This document shows positions 11,263 through 22,100 of a stretch of DNA of 64,000 nt, piece by piece. How positions within the stretch are numbered: the first letter of the stretch is position 1; the number at the start of each line of letters is the position of its first letter. The stretch lies in the NCBI GenBank assembly GCA_963678675.1, contig OY783199.1:24487546-24551545 (forward strand), read 5' to 3'. Both the position numbers and the translations under genes were made by a program. Below the pieces are notes generated by a model, which saw only the letters and a program-made list of their open reading frames with translations, was not told where the DNA came from and ran no database searches. The stretch comes from Xiphydria camelus (lineage: Eukaryota > Arthropoda > Insecta > Hymenoptera > Xiphydriidae).

Positions 11263-13260
11263 TCTGTGTCGCGGATGTACCAGGAATTCGAAAATAAGTC
11301 CAGCGGTATAAAAGACGAGTCACCCCCATACCCCGTTTTATCGCAGCGTACGTTCCGATATATATGTATATACTCGGTACACAGCGAGGCGGGGCCGCTG
11401 ATGCAACGTCGACGGCACGACGGAAGATAGAATAGCGCACGCTGAATCGAGCCCATCTCCGGTTTCCTTGAACCGACCGATTCGACGCTTCCACTGCACG
11501 GCTGTACCGAACGGTCGAGCGTAATTCGCGTAATTTCCTTCCGTACGGAGGGAACGAATTTACGCGCCCACGTTACACGGCCGAGTTCGTCGCGGAGTAG
11601 TGGAAATAACGTCTCGTTAGGATCGTCCCGGGATCCGCGCGCACCGAAGGCAAATTTCCATTCCGGGTCGAAGCGAGAGGTGATGCAGAGGCGCGTGCAG
11701 TCATTCATAACTAAGTACGCCTCTATCGGGCTTTCGATCTGTCATTCTCAGGTAGAGTAGGATTTTTTCTCCGGGTCTGAATCTCATCGCCACACCGACG
11801 CGCCTCGCCGTTCTCACGAGAATCGCGTGTCGCAATGCAGTCGCGTGGCGTTACGCGGCAACGCGCGGGGGTGGGTTTGAACCGTGGACATCGGAAAAGC
11901 GTTCGAGGTATCCTCTTTCCGTGTATAGGTGTGCCGCATCAGACATCGAAGGGTTGATTCGGCAAGGGCCCTTCGCACTCACGAAACCCTTGCGAGGGGG
12001 ATCCCGCGGAAGAGAGTAGTTAATGACTCGAGCGGAGGGTCCTTTCGCGTAAAGGTCTCGAGGATATCTCGTGGCGAATAATTTAAAGAGGAAAGAAGCT
12101 TCCTCGGCCACGAGTACACGAGGGGTGGACTCACGGCGGCGCGGCTCTTTTGATCTCCCGCGCGCGCCAAACAGCGCCCCTTCGGTCGGCGGGGAGAGCT
12201 GCGGAAACGCGCGCCCCTGTACCTATCCCTCTCGCGCAGCCGAGGGGGGACGACGACGCTGACGCGCGGGGATCGTCTTGCACCCGGAAGAGAGCTATCG
12301 CGCTACTCGCGCCCCCTCTCATTTTTAACTGCCGGCGAACATAAATCAGGGAACGGTAAAGCCGCGGAGGCAACGAAAGGGACGCACGGCGGCGCGGGGT
12401 GTGGGGTCGGATTTATCGCGGAACTTTAAAAGAAACCCTGTATAGCGTGCGCGATGAAGGGAGGAGAGAGAGCGGGGAGGGGAAAACCGGGCGACGCTGG
12501 TGGGGAGAGCGTGGGAGTGGAAGTGGTCCAGGGCGCAGGGGGTGGAGAGCGCGACGGAGAGTGGCGGTTAGTGGAGCGTTCGTTGGGTGGTTGTGACGCG
12601 GGTGTAACCTTGGCAACTCTCCTCCCGCGCTCTTCGGTCCCCTACCACAGCGGCCGCGAGCGTCCCTCCGATGCCCCCCCCCCCCCCGCCGCGCGAATTC
12701 CCTGCTGCACCCAACTCTACCATCGCGCGCGCGCGCCTACGAATGGACCGAAAGTGGAACGCGTCCTATTCAAATGTATGCACATTTCGTACTTTTTTCC
12801 CCCTTCCCTTACACCTCGCCCGACGAACCACCCCGCGCTTGCGAGGAGTCGTCAAAATGAAATTCGCTCCGACGCGAACGACTTCTGCTCGTCGTTTCGC
12901 GCCGCGGCTATTATTATGCGACGCGCGAGGAGCGAGACGTACATATTCTCAGTAGCCCGCGCTGCAGCGGGCGTGGAAGCGACCGCGGGGCGAGAAACCG
13001 GAAGGAGGAGCGACGACTGCTCTTCGTACTTCTCGTAATATGTAGGTGTATACCCGAGGATACGTCGTAATAGTGGGCATTAAACCGACGTCCTTTGGCG
13101 AACGGACTTTTCTATGGGACGCGTTATAACGCTCGTCCGTTTCCCCCGGTGAGAGACGCGTCATTCGTTTTTCTCCTGCGACGGCGATAAACCTGTATTT
13201 TCCTAGTCGATTTTTACACGGACGTATACTTGTCGTGCATAATATGCCCAGGCGGAAAAG
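11263..13260. other. Intergenic or intronic, GC-rich, no gene supported
   Basis: CpG-rich sequence with a C run near 12670-12681 and purine-rich stretches near 12440-12560. Open frames overlap in all phases and look like composition shadows. Confidence 0.45.
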
Positions 13261-13495
13261 TTATACATATCATAGGCGGCTAAACTTATTCGTCGGAAAA
13301 GAAACTTTAATCACTATTATCTCATTATCTATGAACTTTTGGCTCATATTTATGTAATACTTTTTTGAAGATTACATATTACTTACCTATAGCAAAGACT
13401 TATATCGTCGATGTAGGTCAAAAGTTCATATTTAATGAGATAATAGTGATTGAAGCTCCTTTCCTGGCGAGTAAGTTTAGCCTCATATGGTATAA
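13261..13495. mobile_element. MITE, GGCTAAACTTA family, copy 1
   Basis: The left end GGCGGCTAAACTTATTCG and right end CGAGTAAGTTTAGCCTC are inverse. The interior holds a second inverted pair (CTATTATCTCATTATCTATG and TTTAATGAGATAATAG). A second copy at 25214-25427 shares TTTTTGAAGATTACATxTT and ATCGATGTAGG. Confidence 0.8.
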
Positions 13496-13552
13496 TACAT
13501 ACGGGGTGCATAAATATCACCTTGTGCCAATGACGAGTACAGTTGAGTGGTT

Positions 13553-13727
13553 CCGTACATTGAACAAAATATTTAGCTGATCCAGCTATATTTTTGGCTG
13601 CCTCAGACATTATTTGGTGACAACTAGAAAAATATTGCTAGCGTAGCAAGAATTCTTGCTATTGCGAAGAAAATTATCACTGCAATTACTATAATTTTCC
13701 AGTTGTGGCCAAATTTTGTTGAGTCTA
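13553..13727. mobile_element. MITE, GCTATATTT/AGCAATATT family, copy 2 (inverted)
   Basis: Reverse-complement copy of 4266-4420. It shares AAAATATTTAGCTxATCC, GGCTGCCTCAGAC, ATTGCTAGCGT, TATTGCGAAGAAAATTATCA and TTGTGGCxAAATTT. Confidence 0.65.
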
Positions 13728-13870
13728 TACATACGGATTATGTATGGTTTCTATGTTAACCATATAAGTATAGACTATATTCAGATTTCTGAATGTTTGT
13801 ATAATCCGTATATATTCCTTATACGGTTAACATAGAAATCATATACAATCCATACATAACCAAAATCACA
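13728..13870. mobile_element. MITE, ATGGATTATATA family, copy 2
   Basis: Palindromic: GGATTATGTATGGTTTCTAT on the left and ATAGAAATCATATACAATCC on the right, with a nested TATAATCCGTATA pair in the centre. It is related to the elements at 10852-11262 and 59568-59812. Confidence 0.65.
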
Positions 13871-15459
13871 TATAGATTAAAAAGATTGTATTGCCGGTTC
13901 GAGATTGAGTTTGTTTTGTATATATGTGTACGAATTTCGCGCTCTCCCGCCACGCTAAACTCTCCGATATTTCGTAAGCCCATGTATCCCGACCTACTGC
14001 CAATCGCATCGCGTCCGACCTTGCTTACGAAACGCCGTCGCATGCGATATCGACCGCGACCGCGTTGTAAACCGGGCCGCGAAGTTGCGCGGGCTGGGCG
14101 CCTCGGATTTCTTTTTTTTTTCAGTATAATTTGTACGCGCCTGGCATGAATGGTGCGAATTCTTCGATTCCACTGTAAAATGATATTTGTGTAGGACCTA
14201 CGAATTTCAACGGAGATTGAAAAACATTTGGCGGTAAAAAAAAATGCCATCCTGTTCAAGTTTACAAGGCCGATTCGTTCGATCATGGCTCGATTAATAA
14301 AAATAATGACAAAAACTCCACATGAAAAATGCCCTGTATGACGGCATCACAATAGATTAGACTGAATCTACCTTCTCCTGCGAATATATACATACATATG
14401 TAATCCGTGCAGGAGAAAGTTCTTGACATTCTTAACGATCTCCTCTCGAGCGAACCACATTTATTCCACAACGGGGTAACGATAAATATGTATAGGTACA
14501 ATTTTGAGCCTCCCCACCGTACCTACTTTATCCGCTAGACGAGTTTCAACTCGCGAGCACAAGCGTATCCATATTCTTGTCAGCCCTTCGCGCCCCACCC
14601 TCCCCCGCTTATAGCCACTGCGATAAGAAAGCTTCGAGCACCCCGGAAATGTACGACTGCGCGGATTGGGGATCGATCTCGCAGGTATACGAGGAGAGCG
14701 TTGCGTAAGCGCCGGGAAGACGCACCCCCTATGTACGGCGCTCTCCGGACGGTGTATGTTTTGACGGGGGTGCTAACTGACCCGGGTCTGCGGGTTCTGG
14801 TGTGGATGGCAGGGCGCGCGGATGAGAAGTGGGAGGGAGCGAGCGAAAGAGGGACGGAGAGAGAGAGAGCGAGCGACGGAGTGGGGAAGAGGGAGGGGGT
14901 GCGCATCCGAGAGTAGAAGAGGGTGGCATTGGGTCGAGGTCACCAGGACGCGCCGAGCCGATCGATGCAGCCTGCCAGCACCCACACTGCTCGCTCCACC
15001 CCACCGCGCGTCCCGTATGCCGCCACTGTCTCGTCTCTCTCCCTCTTTCTCTTCCCTCGTCATCCCCGGATTGCTAACACGATTTAATGCTCTTTACGGA
15101 ACATTCGATGCTCCGGCTTCCCCGCAATTTATCCCCAACCGCCATGTTTCTCGACGCGGGAAACCCTGTATTTTATTGGCGTCGATACAAATCACTCTCT
15201 CGGAGATGGATAATACGTTTACGCCTACGCACGAGCACGTGTGCTCGTGCACGCGTAAAGTGCGTTACGAGTGTACGATATCACGGACGCTCATTGTAAT
15301 CGTCGAGATTGACCGGATTGAAGGGATGTAGCGATCGAGAAAGAGAGATAGATACCTGCGCACGTGTGTGTTCATACAGAGAGAGAGCACAGATATACGT
15401 AGATGTGTGTTTGAAAGAATTTCTCCGTTCGGAGAATTTGGTAATCCATAAAGACATGA
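13871..15459. other. Intergenic, GC-rich with GA repeats, no gene supported
   Basis: A GAGA/GAGC purine run at about 14820-14930 and another AG run near 15340-15390. GA runs are common in insect promoters, but I see no matching core promoter or first exon here. Confidence 0.45.
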
Positions 15460-15808
15460 TATACCGTATGTCCCACTCTGTACGGGCCAGTTTGAAAGTT
15501 ACCTTCAGGGAGGCTTGGTCGGTAATCGAAACATTTAATACCGGTAGAAGTCGAGTCGGTAGTTAGAGTTGGTGTCAATTCGGGAGATCGAAGCGTCTAT
15601 CCTCGAAATTATGAATTTGTGAATAATGGTGAGTCATTTCCATTATTCACAAATTCATAATTTCGAAGTTAGACGCTTCGATCACCCGAATTGACACCAA
15701 CTCTAACTACCGACTCGACTTCTACCGGTATTAAATGACTCAAGTACCGACCAAGCCTCCCCGAAGGTAACTTCAAACTGGCCCGTACAGAGTGGGACAT
15801 ACGGTATA
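15460..15808. mobile_element. 349-base near-perfect palindrome (foldback MITE)
   Basis: The left arm begins TATACCGTATGTCCCACTCT and the right arm ends with its exact inverse. The arms pair almost continuously for about 160 bases each; the main mismatch is a short patch near 15525 and 15740. A short loop is centred near 15632. The high arm identity points to a recent origin or to active homogenisation. The TATA at both ends would fit insertion at TA. There is no open frame and no second copy in the window. Confidence 0.85.
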
Positions 15809-16689
15809 CCTACTCGTAAATTATCTACGTGCGGTAATACAGCCGTGCAGTGGTAAAACCACGAACGACGAAAATTGCGCTCGCTTCCGAATTGAAACAC
15901 CCTTGAATTTACAGTCCGAGCGGGAGAGCGGAACCGTCGTGCCGCGAAGTCGTTTTTTGTCGCGCCTTCTGCTGTTCGGTTTCTAGGGCCTCTCTCCGGA
16001 CATGCACGCACACCACACTTTTACCAATGTCCCGGTCGTTTTAAATGTCATAGCATTCGTTTATACAACATATATTTTTACCGCTTTTTTTGTCCCGGTT
16101 TCGCGCAGAAGCGATCGCGTTGCTTCGTGAAATGATGCCGATAACCAGCGAGTGACTCGACCACAAGCGGATGTGACACGTATCATGCGAAGGGGCTTAT
16201 CGCGTTATGACGTGAGCATGCACGGCGATCTCTCATCTCTCTCTCGCGTTTACCTATCGGCGCCGAAGACGAACCCTCCCATATTTCTTCCGGCTCCCCG
16301 AGACGGTGCCAATTTGCTATCGGCGTCAATCGGGAGAAAAAAATCGGGCTACGAATCATCGGCAAATCGATGGAACGCTAGACACGCGAGGGCTTCCGTC
16401 CCTTTTCTCGCGACCCCTCGAAGCCGTTCCACGCGCGCCTCGCATTTATTCCGGCGCGATTCCGCGTTTCGGCGCGAATGGACGCCATCCATTTCGAACG
16501 GGCAACGGCGGAACTCGCGACGTCTTTTTACCCCCGGGCGTCGATTCACGACGCGCTTCCGCCTCTGTCCCGCAGGAGAATTTAGATACGTCTACATCCC
16601 CCGAAGGCGATTCCTACCTCACCTCAGACCTCGACCTGCTAAATCCAAGGTATCTGCTTTTTGCGCGTACTTCTTGAGTAGTTTCGAAT
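15809..16689. other. Intergenic, no gene supported
   Basis: GC-rich, with overlapping open frames on both strands (179 codons on the + strand at 16152-16691). There is no recognisable domain and no splice context. Confidence 0.45.
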
Positions 16690-16883
16690 AATCGAGTTAC
16701 TTACTTTTTCAAAGTTGCACTGACAAAGAAATGCAGAGACCCGTACAGAAAATCGCTCTGATATCTTATATTTCCCCTTTCCGATATCGGCCGGATAACT
16801 GCACTTTTCGAAATCAGCGCAAACAATGCATAAGATAAAGCGGTCGAGCGATCGATCTCAGAGAGATTTCGATTTTTGATCAA
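16690..16883. repeat. Dispersed about 190-base repeat, copy at 16.7 kb
   Basis: Contains TTTCGAAATCAGCGCAAACA and ATCTCAGAGAGATTTCGATTTTTG, which reappear with changes at 60530-60740 (TTTTTCGAAATCAGCATAAACA; GATTTCGGAGATTTCGATTTTTG). The inverse (ATTTCAATTTTCGCAAAAATCG) lies in 46250-46725. It looks like a satellite-derived or element-derived unit. Confidence 0.6.
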
Positions 16884-18675
16884 ACGTCAGGGTGACACGG
16901 TCCGCTCGAAGAACGAGTAGACGACATCGCAGACGCTCCGACAAAGAGGCTGACATTCCGAATCTTCTCGATTCAGCGGCTGCGCCGAGTACACCGCCTC
17001 GAGAGAGTCACAACCCCGTCGCGACGAAATTACGTAAGTGATGTAAGTCCCTGAATGCGAACAGCTGACTGAACCCGTGCGTCGTTCTCGCTCGATCGAT
17101 TCGCCACGCTGACCCCCGACGCTGGTTAATCGAGCGCGCGAACGCAATAACGAAATTCTGACCACTAATTAGATAATTAATGCATAATCGCCTTCCGCAA
17201 GGTTTAATACGCAAAAAGGCGAAACCTCCGAGGTCCTACCTCAATAATCACGTTCGGAAAATAATTATCCGTTTCGCGCGCACTTACAGGTCGCTTTGCG
17301 CATCAGCGAGCCGAGCGACGCCGTAATTCTGGCGACCGTTTAACTCGCTGTCACTTGGACGCAATAGATCGCAATCGATCGTAATAATCGGCCGCCGCTT
17401 GCTCCACTTTCGCACGAAACGTCGGCACGGAGACGACGAAATCTATCGATTGGCTTCGATCGAGCGAGCTGGACGCGTTGAGACTCTACGGCAATTTGCA
17501 TCTGGTTCATTCTTTAAGATCTCTTTCAGTTACCAAAAAAGGCACGTCGTCCAATATCACGTCCGTCCAACGCACCGCCAGCTCTCAATGCGTTTCGACG
17601 AGGAATCGTCCAAATAAGTATGAGGTAAACGGACCGGTACGATCGGCGACGCGTAAATGAGGCTCCGCACTTTTTTTTTTTCCTTTCTACGCGCCGTCGA
17701 CACATCGAGGCACGGAGGGGAAGGCGAGAACGCGCGTTAAACCGGAGGGCGCGATTCTCCTCCTTCATCCTCCTGTTTTCTCTCCTCTCCAGCACCAAGT
17801 AACTTTTGCCGAGACGAAGTACTCGAGCGGCGAGGGGCCGAGCGGGAAATCCGACAACAAACTTCGGTAATTATAAAAGTTCCCCGGTGCTATAACGTCA
17901 TTATACATGCGCTTATAAGAGCGTTCGCTTAACCGACTAAAGTGTTTCGTAACCCTGCAGGGGGGGAAGAGGCACTCCCCGAATTATAAAAGCGATCCGT
18001 CAACGCAGCAGAGAATGTAAGTCACATCGGCAAAATTTCCCCGCGAATATTATTCGACACGACCCACCCCACCCCACTCCTCGCTGCGATCAAAGTTTCG
18101 TCGATAAAACTTTCGACTTTTATGATAAGGTAGCAGCGTGACACGTTGCAGCTGCTTTCGGACCGCTTGTCGATTTGACTTGGTAATAAAAATTCATCGC
18201 TTCGGCCGCGAGAGATGGGGGAGGGAAATACGAGATTAATTTCGTAATAAGGTATAGCGAGCAGATCGACCGGCCAGCCGATAATTACGCGAAGAATGTT
18301 CGCTGTACCTTGTAATAACATTGAATTTGATCCATCCTTCAGGAGAACTCACGAATAGTATGAAAATAGACACAGCCTTCGCATTATTATCAGTCGAAAG
18401 ATCGACCTGTCCCCTTGTCAATCCCCTATCGTGGAAAATCAATTGTAGGAAACATTCCCTTATAAAGATTAAAATACCGTCAAATTGTTTTGATTTCACG
18501 ATTACATCAAATATTTTTGACATTTAATGAATTTCATTCAAAAATAATAGGGTTATCTAATCCTAGTTTAATTTTTTAAATTTATCAAATAATTTAAATG
18601 TAATAAATAAAAATATATAAATCTATTATATATATATTTAATCATAACATCAATTTATTCTTTACTTTTATTTTT
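16884..18675. other. Upstream of the Kelch gene; first exon not found
   Basis: Since exon 19147-19342 begins in mid-codon after an acceptor, at least one earlier exon must lie upstream, possibly here. Two TATAAAAG boxes on the + strand (about 17872 and 17984) could mark core promoters, but I could not attach a convincing ATG exon to either. The AT-rich tail 18530-18675 has no exon. Confidence 0.35.
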
Positions 18676-19066
18676 AACCCTTACTTGCCACACTGGGGTT
18701 CGAAACAACCCCATGGTAAAACTCGTATTTGCCACACTGGGATTGATTTACACCCGAGCGAGAAGAATTGTTATAACAAATAAATTATTGCATATTTGTA
18801 CTTGAAAATTTTGATCAGTTCTTCTTAAGAGCGTACTTTAAAAGACCGTGTAACTTTTATATTTTATTTTTTTCGCATACTTAATTTTAAGTTCTGGCTA
18901 TACAAGTTACACGGTCTTTTAAAGTACGTTCTTAAGAAGAGCTGATAAAATTTTCAAGTACAAATATGCAATAATTTGTTTGTTATAACAATTGTTCTCG
19001 CTGGGGTGTAAATCAACCCCAGTGTGGCAAGTACGTGATTCTATAGAAGTGTGGCAAGTAAGGGTT
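18676..19066. mobile_element. piggyBac-like MITE (TTAA...TTAA)
   Basis: TTAACCCTTACTTGCCACAC (first T at about 18675) is answered by its inverse GTGTGGCAAGTAAGGGTTAA. TTAA sits at each end and CCC lies just inside it, which is the known target and end form of piggyBac-type elements. A second inner pair (TTGCCACACTGGG with its inverse near 19018) and a long inner palindrome (AAGAGCGTACTTTAAAAGAC) follow. It lies immediately upstream of the first Kelch exon I can see, so it is probably intronic. No transposase is present. Confidence 0.75.
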
Positions 19067-19146
19067 AAATAAATTTATTAAAATCTCTCGATCTCTCTTC
19101 CCGACTCATCATCGTCCGACGCACCGATTTCGCTAAACGCGCTCAG

Positions 19147-22100
19147 TCAATCGCAAGGATCAATCCCAGTCGCCGGCTCGCCTTCGGGAGGAAAACAGCA
19201 AGAGCAGCGTAGTGGTCCTGTACCACGGTAAATCACCCACTCCGCCCTCCTCCGCGAGATCCCCCGTACGCCCCGCGAAATCGGAGCAGACCGTCGTCCG
19301 CCCGGCGTTATCCCACCCGATCGGAGACCCATCGCCCTCCAGGTAAATCGTGCATTCGCCGTAAGTCGCGAGAACGGAGCCTTTGACGATTCGGCTTCGA
19401 AACTCCGAATTGAGAGCAGCCATCGGTGCGACGCGCAAACTGCGACGCCCCTCGAATACCCCGCTCCGAACTTCCGACAGATTAAGACTCGCCGAACCGC
19501 CGAAGGAGGACTCCTCTCCCAGGGCACCCCTGCTTCGCAAGAGGACCGCCGTGCGAAGATACCGACGACCCTCCAGAAGGCAGGAACCACTGAACGTGAA
19601 CATATTTCACGAGAGTCGCGTGCTCCAGGTGACTCCGCAAGAAGTTGGGTATCCTTCGAGTCTCTGGACGAAGGAATCGAAGCTGCGGCGTGGTCTGTCG
19701 GAAGTTCCAGGGCGCATTGACGCGGCGGAAGAGGATCCCGGCGATCGGTTGAGGGACGAGGAGCACCGAAGAACAACCCGGAAGAGTCTCCGGGCATCGA
19801 AGGAGCGATGTCGCCCGCATGATCCTTCCGGCAGTCGTTCGAGGCAAATGGCTCATCGTTCGAAGTAATCAGTCCTTCGATCGCGGTACAATCGAATGCT
19901 TCCGTATCTCGAAAAATTCTTGCCGATACCGATTTTTCAAAAAATCGGCGATCGACATTTTCGCGCGTTCCTTGACAATTTCTTCGCCAGTGCAAGAAGG
20001 GAAGGAACAGAGCAATCGCAGCAGTACCCCAGGGGTGGCCCGGATCTGGGCTTCCTGACGCAGCACATGCAAAATCATCACCGAGCGACCGGCGACAATC
20101 GTGCTGCGATCGACGCGAACGGTGGTGACGAGACGAAGAGGGTGTTCCCGTTTCAGGCGACTCCGAGCGGTAATCTCAAGATCATTCCAAATCAGGTTTG
20201 CCCTCGAATCCTGCAGATTTTCGCGGCCTCGCGTTGAGTTTACGGCAGGGTCGAAACAGACGGACAGTGGTTTTAGGTGGTGTTCGAGTCGAAGAAGGTC
20301 AGTGTGCTGGTCGCGGATCCCCGGCACACGAAAGTCAACGTCAAGGCGGATCTGAGTAGACCCGGTATCGAGGTTGCGCGAACGGAAGTCGATCCTGGAA
20401 GGCCGAGTAACGATCTTCCACCCGGAGTTAGTCCGTCGACTATCGATCAGTTGCAGGTCTCTTACGTCCCCTTCCTTTTCCACTCTTTTCGTTGCTACTC
20501 TGCTGCTGTTATATCATTTATTACTTCGATCTACGAATTTATTTTTATTCTCTCCTTCCTTTCGTCTACTGCCAAGACTGAAATTAATTACTACATTCAT
20601 TTCTCAACACTTTCTCCATGTAATTCTTCATTGTTGCCTGCACTGAGAGAAGAGTTTATTTGTAGTTAATAAATGTATATTTGGTTACGGCGAAAGAAAT
20701 ATTTTGTTGGGCCAAGTAAATCAATGTTAATCGTTAGAATGTCTCTTTCATTCAAACAAAAATAGAATAATAGCTAACGAATATTTGTTTGGTCCAAAGA
20801 AGTATTTCTTTCGCCATAATCAAGTGTACGTACATCGACCATTATACAGGGTGTTTCAAGTATGCAGTCATTAAATTCGTGAGGTGATTCTGCATCATAA
20901 AATACTCAAAAAAGTTCTTATAAACTTGGGTCCCAAAATTATTTTTAAAGGATCTACGCTTCTCAGAAATTATCGCCCACTTTAAATCTTTTTCAATCAA
21001 CATTAACGTGAACAGTGTAACATTCATTGTCGCTTTCTGGCCTACTCATCAATTATTCAAAAACACACATTTTAAGAGTACATTTTTATATTCTTTTCTA
21101 CGCACTTGAAAAGTTTTTTCTTGTTGTTTCTTGACAGAGCCATAGAACCTTTGAAAGTTATTTTAGCCCATATGTTTATATGAACTTTTTTGTGTATTTC
21201 ATGATGCAGAATCATCTCACGAAATTAATGATTGCATACCTGAAACACCCTGTATAAACAAACTGTCTTTTCAGTGTATTTTTCAATCCCTTTCCTTCCA
21301 CCTCCTCGATAGTAAGAGAAATAATGCTTTTCGCGACAGGCCCAACAAAAATTGCCGCAGTCCATCGGAACCCGACGCAAGCCCAGAACACAGCCGCACA
21401 GATCGCAGCACCGTTACACTTCAGCGATGGAGCAACAGCCTCCCGCGCCTCCGGCGAACCACCGAGTTCCCCCGGCAAACGAAGTACCGCTCTCTTCGTA
21501 CGTACTCCGAATACACTCGAGGAAACTTTTCGAATTAGCCACCGCGAGGGGCAAGCGTGAAATCGACTCGACGTTACCCTCATTCCTACTCCCGCATCAG
21601 GTTAGGCTTCACCGGAGATCAGCCCATCGACTGGGAAAATATAATCCTCCCCGAGAAGACGGATCTTTACGACGAACTGGCAAGGCGTATCACGAATTAC
21701 AAGTGAGTTTTTTTTTTTCTTTCGGGCGCGATCGAGACGCGAAAAGTCGATCGGCGATATGAGAGAAATGACCTCTGTCGATAGGAACGCCGATTGCATC
21801 GTTCGCCTGGACCGGGACGAGTTTCACTGCCATCTCCTCGTTCTTCAGAGCTACAGCGCGTTCTTCGACGAGAAGAATTGCAAAGAGGTCGATCTCAGCG
21901 GGGTGAGTTCGCTTATCTACCGACGACGACGACGCGGTGCTATCGCACGGATAAAGGGTCCGCCGCCGCCGCCGCCGCGTCGGATCGAGGATTCCACGGG
22001 GTTCGGAATCCCGGGCGCTCTCGACCGAACGCCCCGCGCGCGTCGTACTTTCCGTAAATAGGTTTCGGCGAGAGCGGAGCGCGATTCGATTTCGCTCGCA

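Larger units (their letters stand above)
19147..21702 (+). other. Kelch gene: N-terminal low-complexity exons
   Basis: Six exons encode about 320 residues rich in Ser, Pro and Arg. They include SSVVVLYHGKSPTPPSSARS in the first visible exon, and a PPAPPANHRVPPANEVP run followed by LGFTGDQPIDWENIILPEKT just before the BTB. The exon at 21601 starts in phase 2 after the GTACGT donor at 21498. The minus strand across 19147-19995 is also open for 282 codons, which I treat as a shadow. The segment is probably disordered, and no domain is recognised. Confidence 0.65.

Noticed and set aside
8326..13038. Many open frames of 100-194 codons on both strands
   Set aside because: The region is GC-rich, so stops are rare; frames overlap in all phases, are full of Arg, Ser and Pro, and have no consistent splice sites.
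15460..15808. CRISPR-like or tRNA-like structure
   Set aside because: A single long palindrome with no repeat-spacer periodicity and no cloverleaf; it fits a foldback element.
19147..19995. 282-codon open frame on the minus strand
   Set aside because: It lies opposite three Kelch-gene exons and their short introns, has no domain, and fits a shadow of GC-rich coding sequence.
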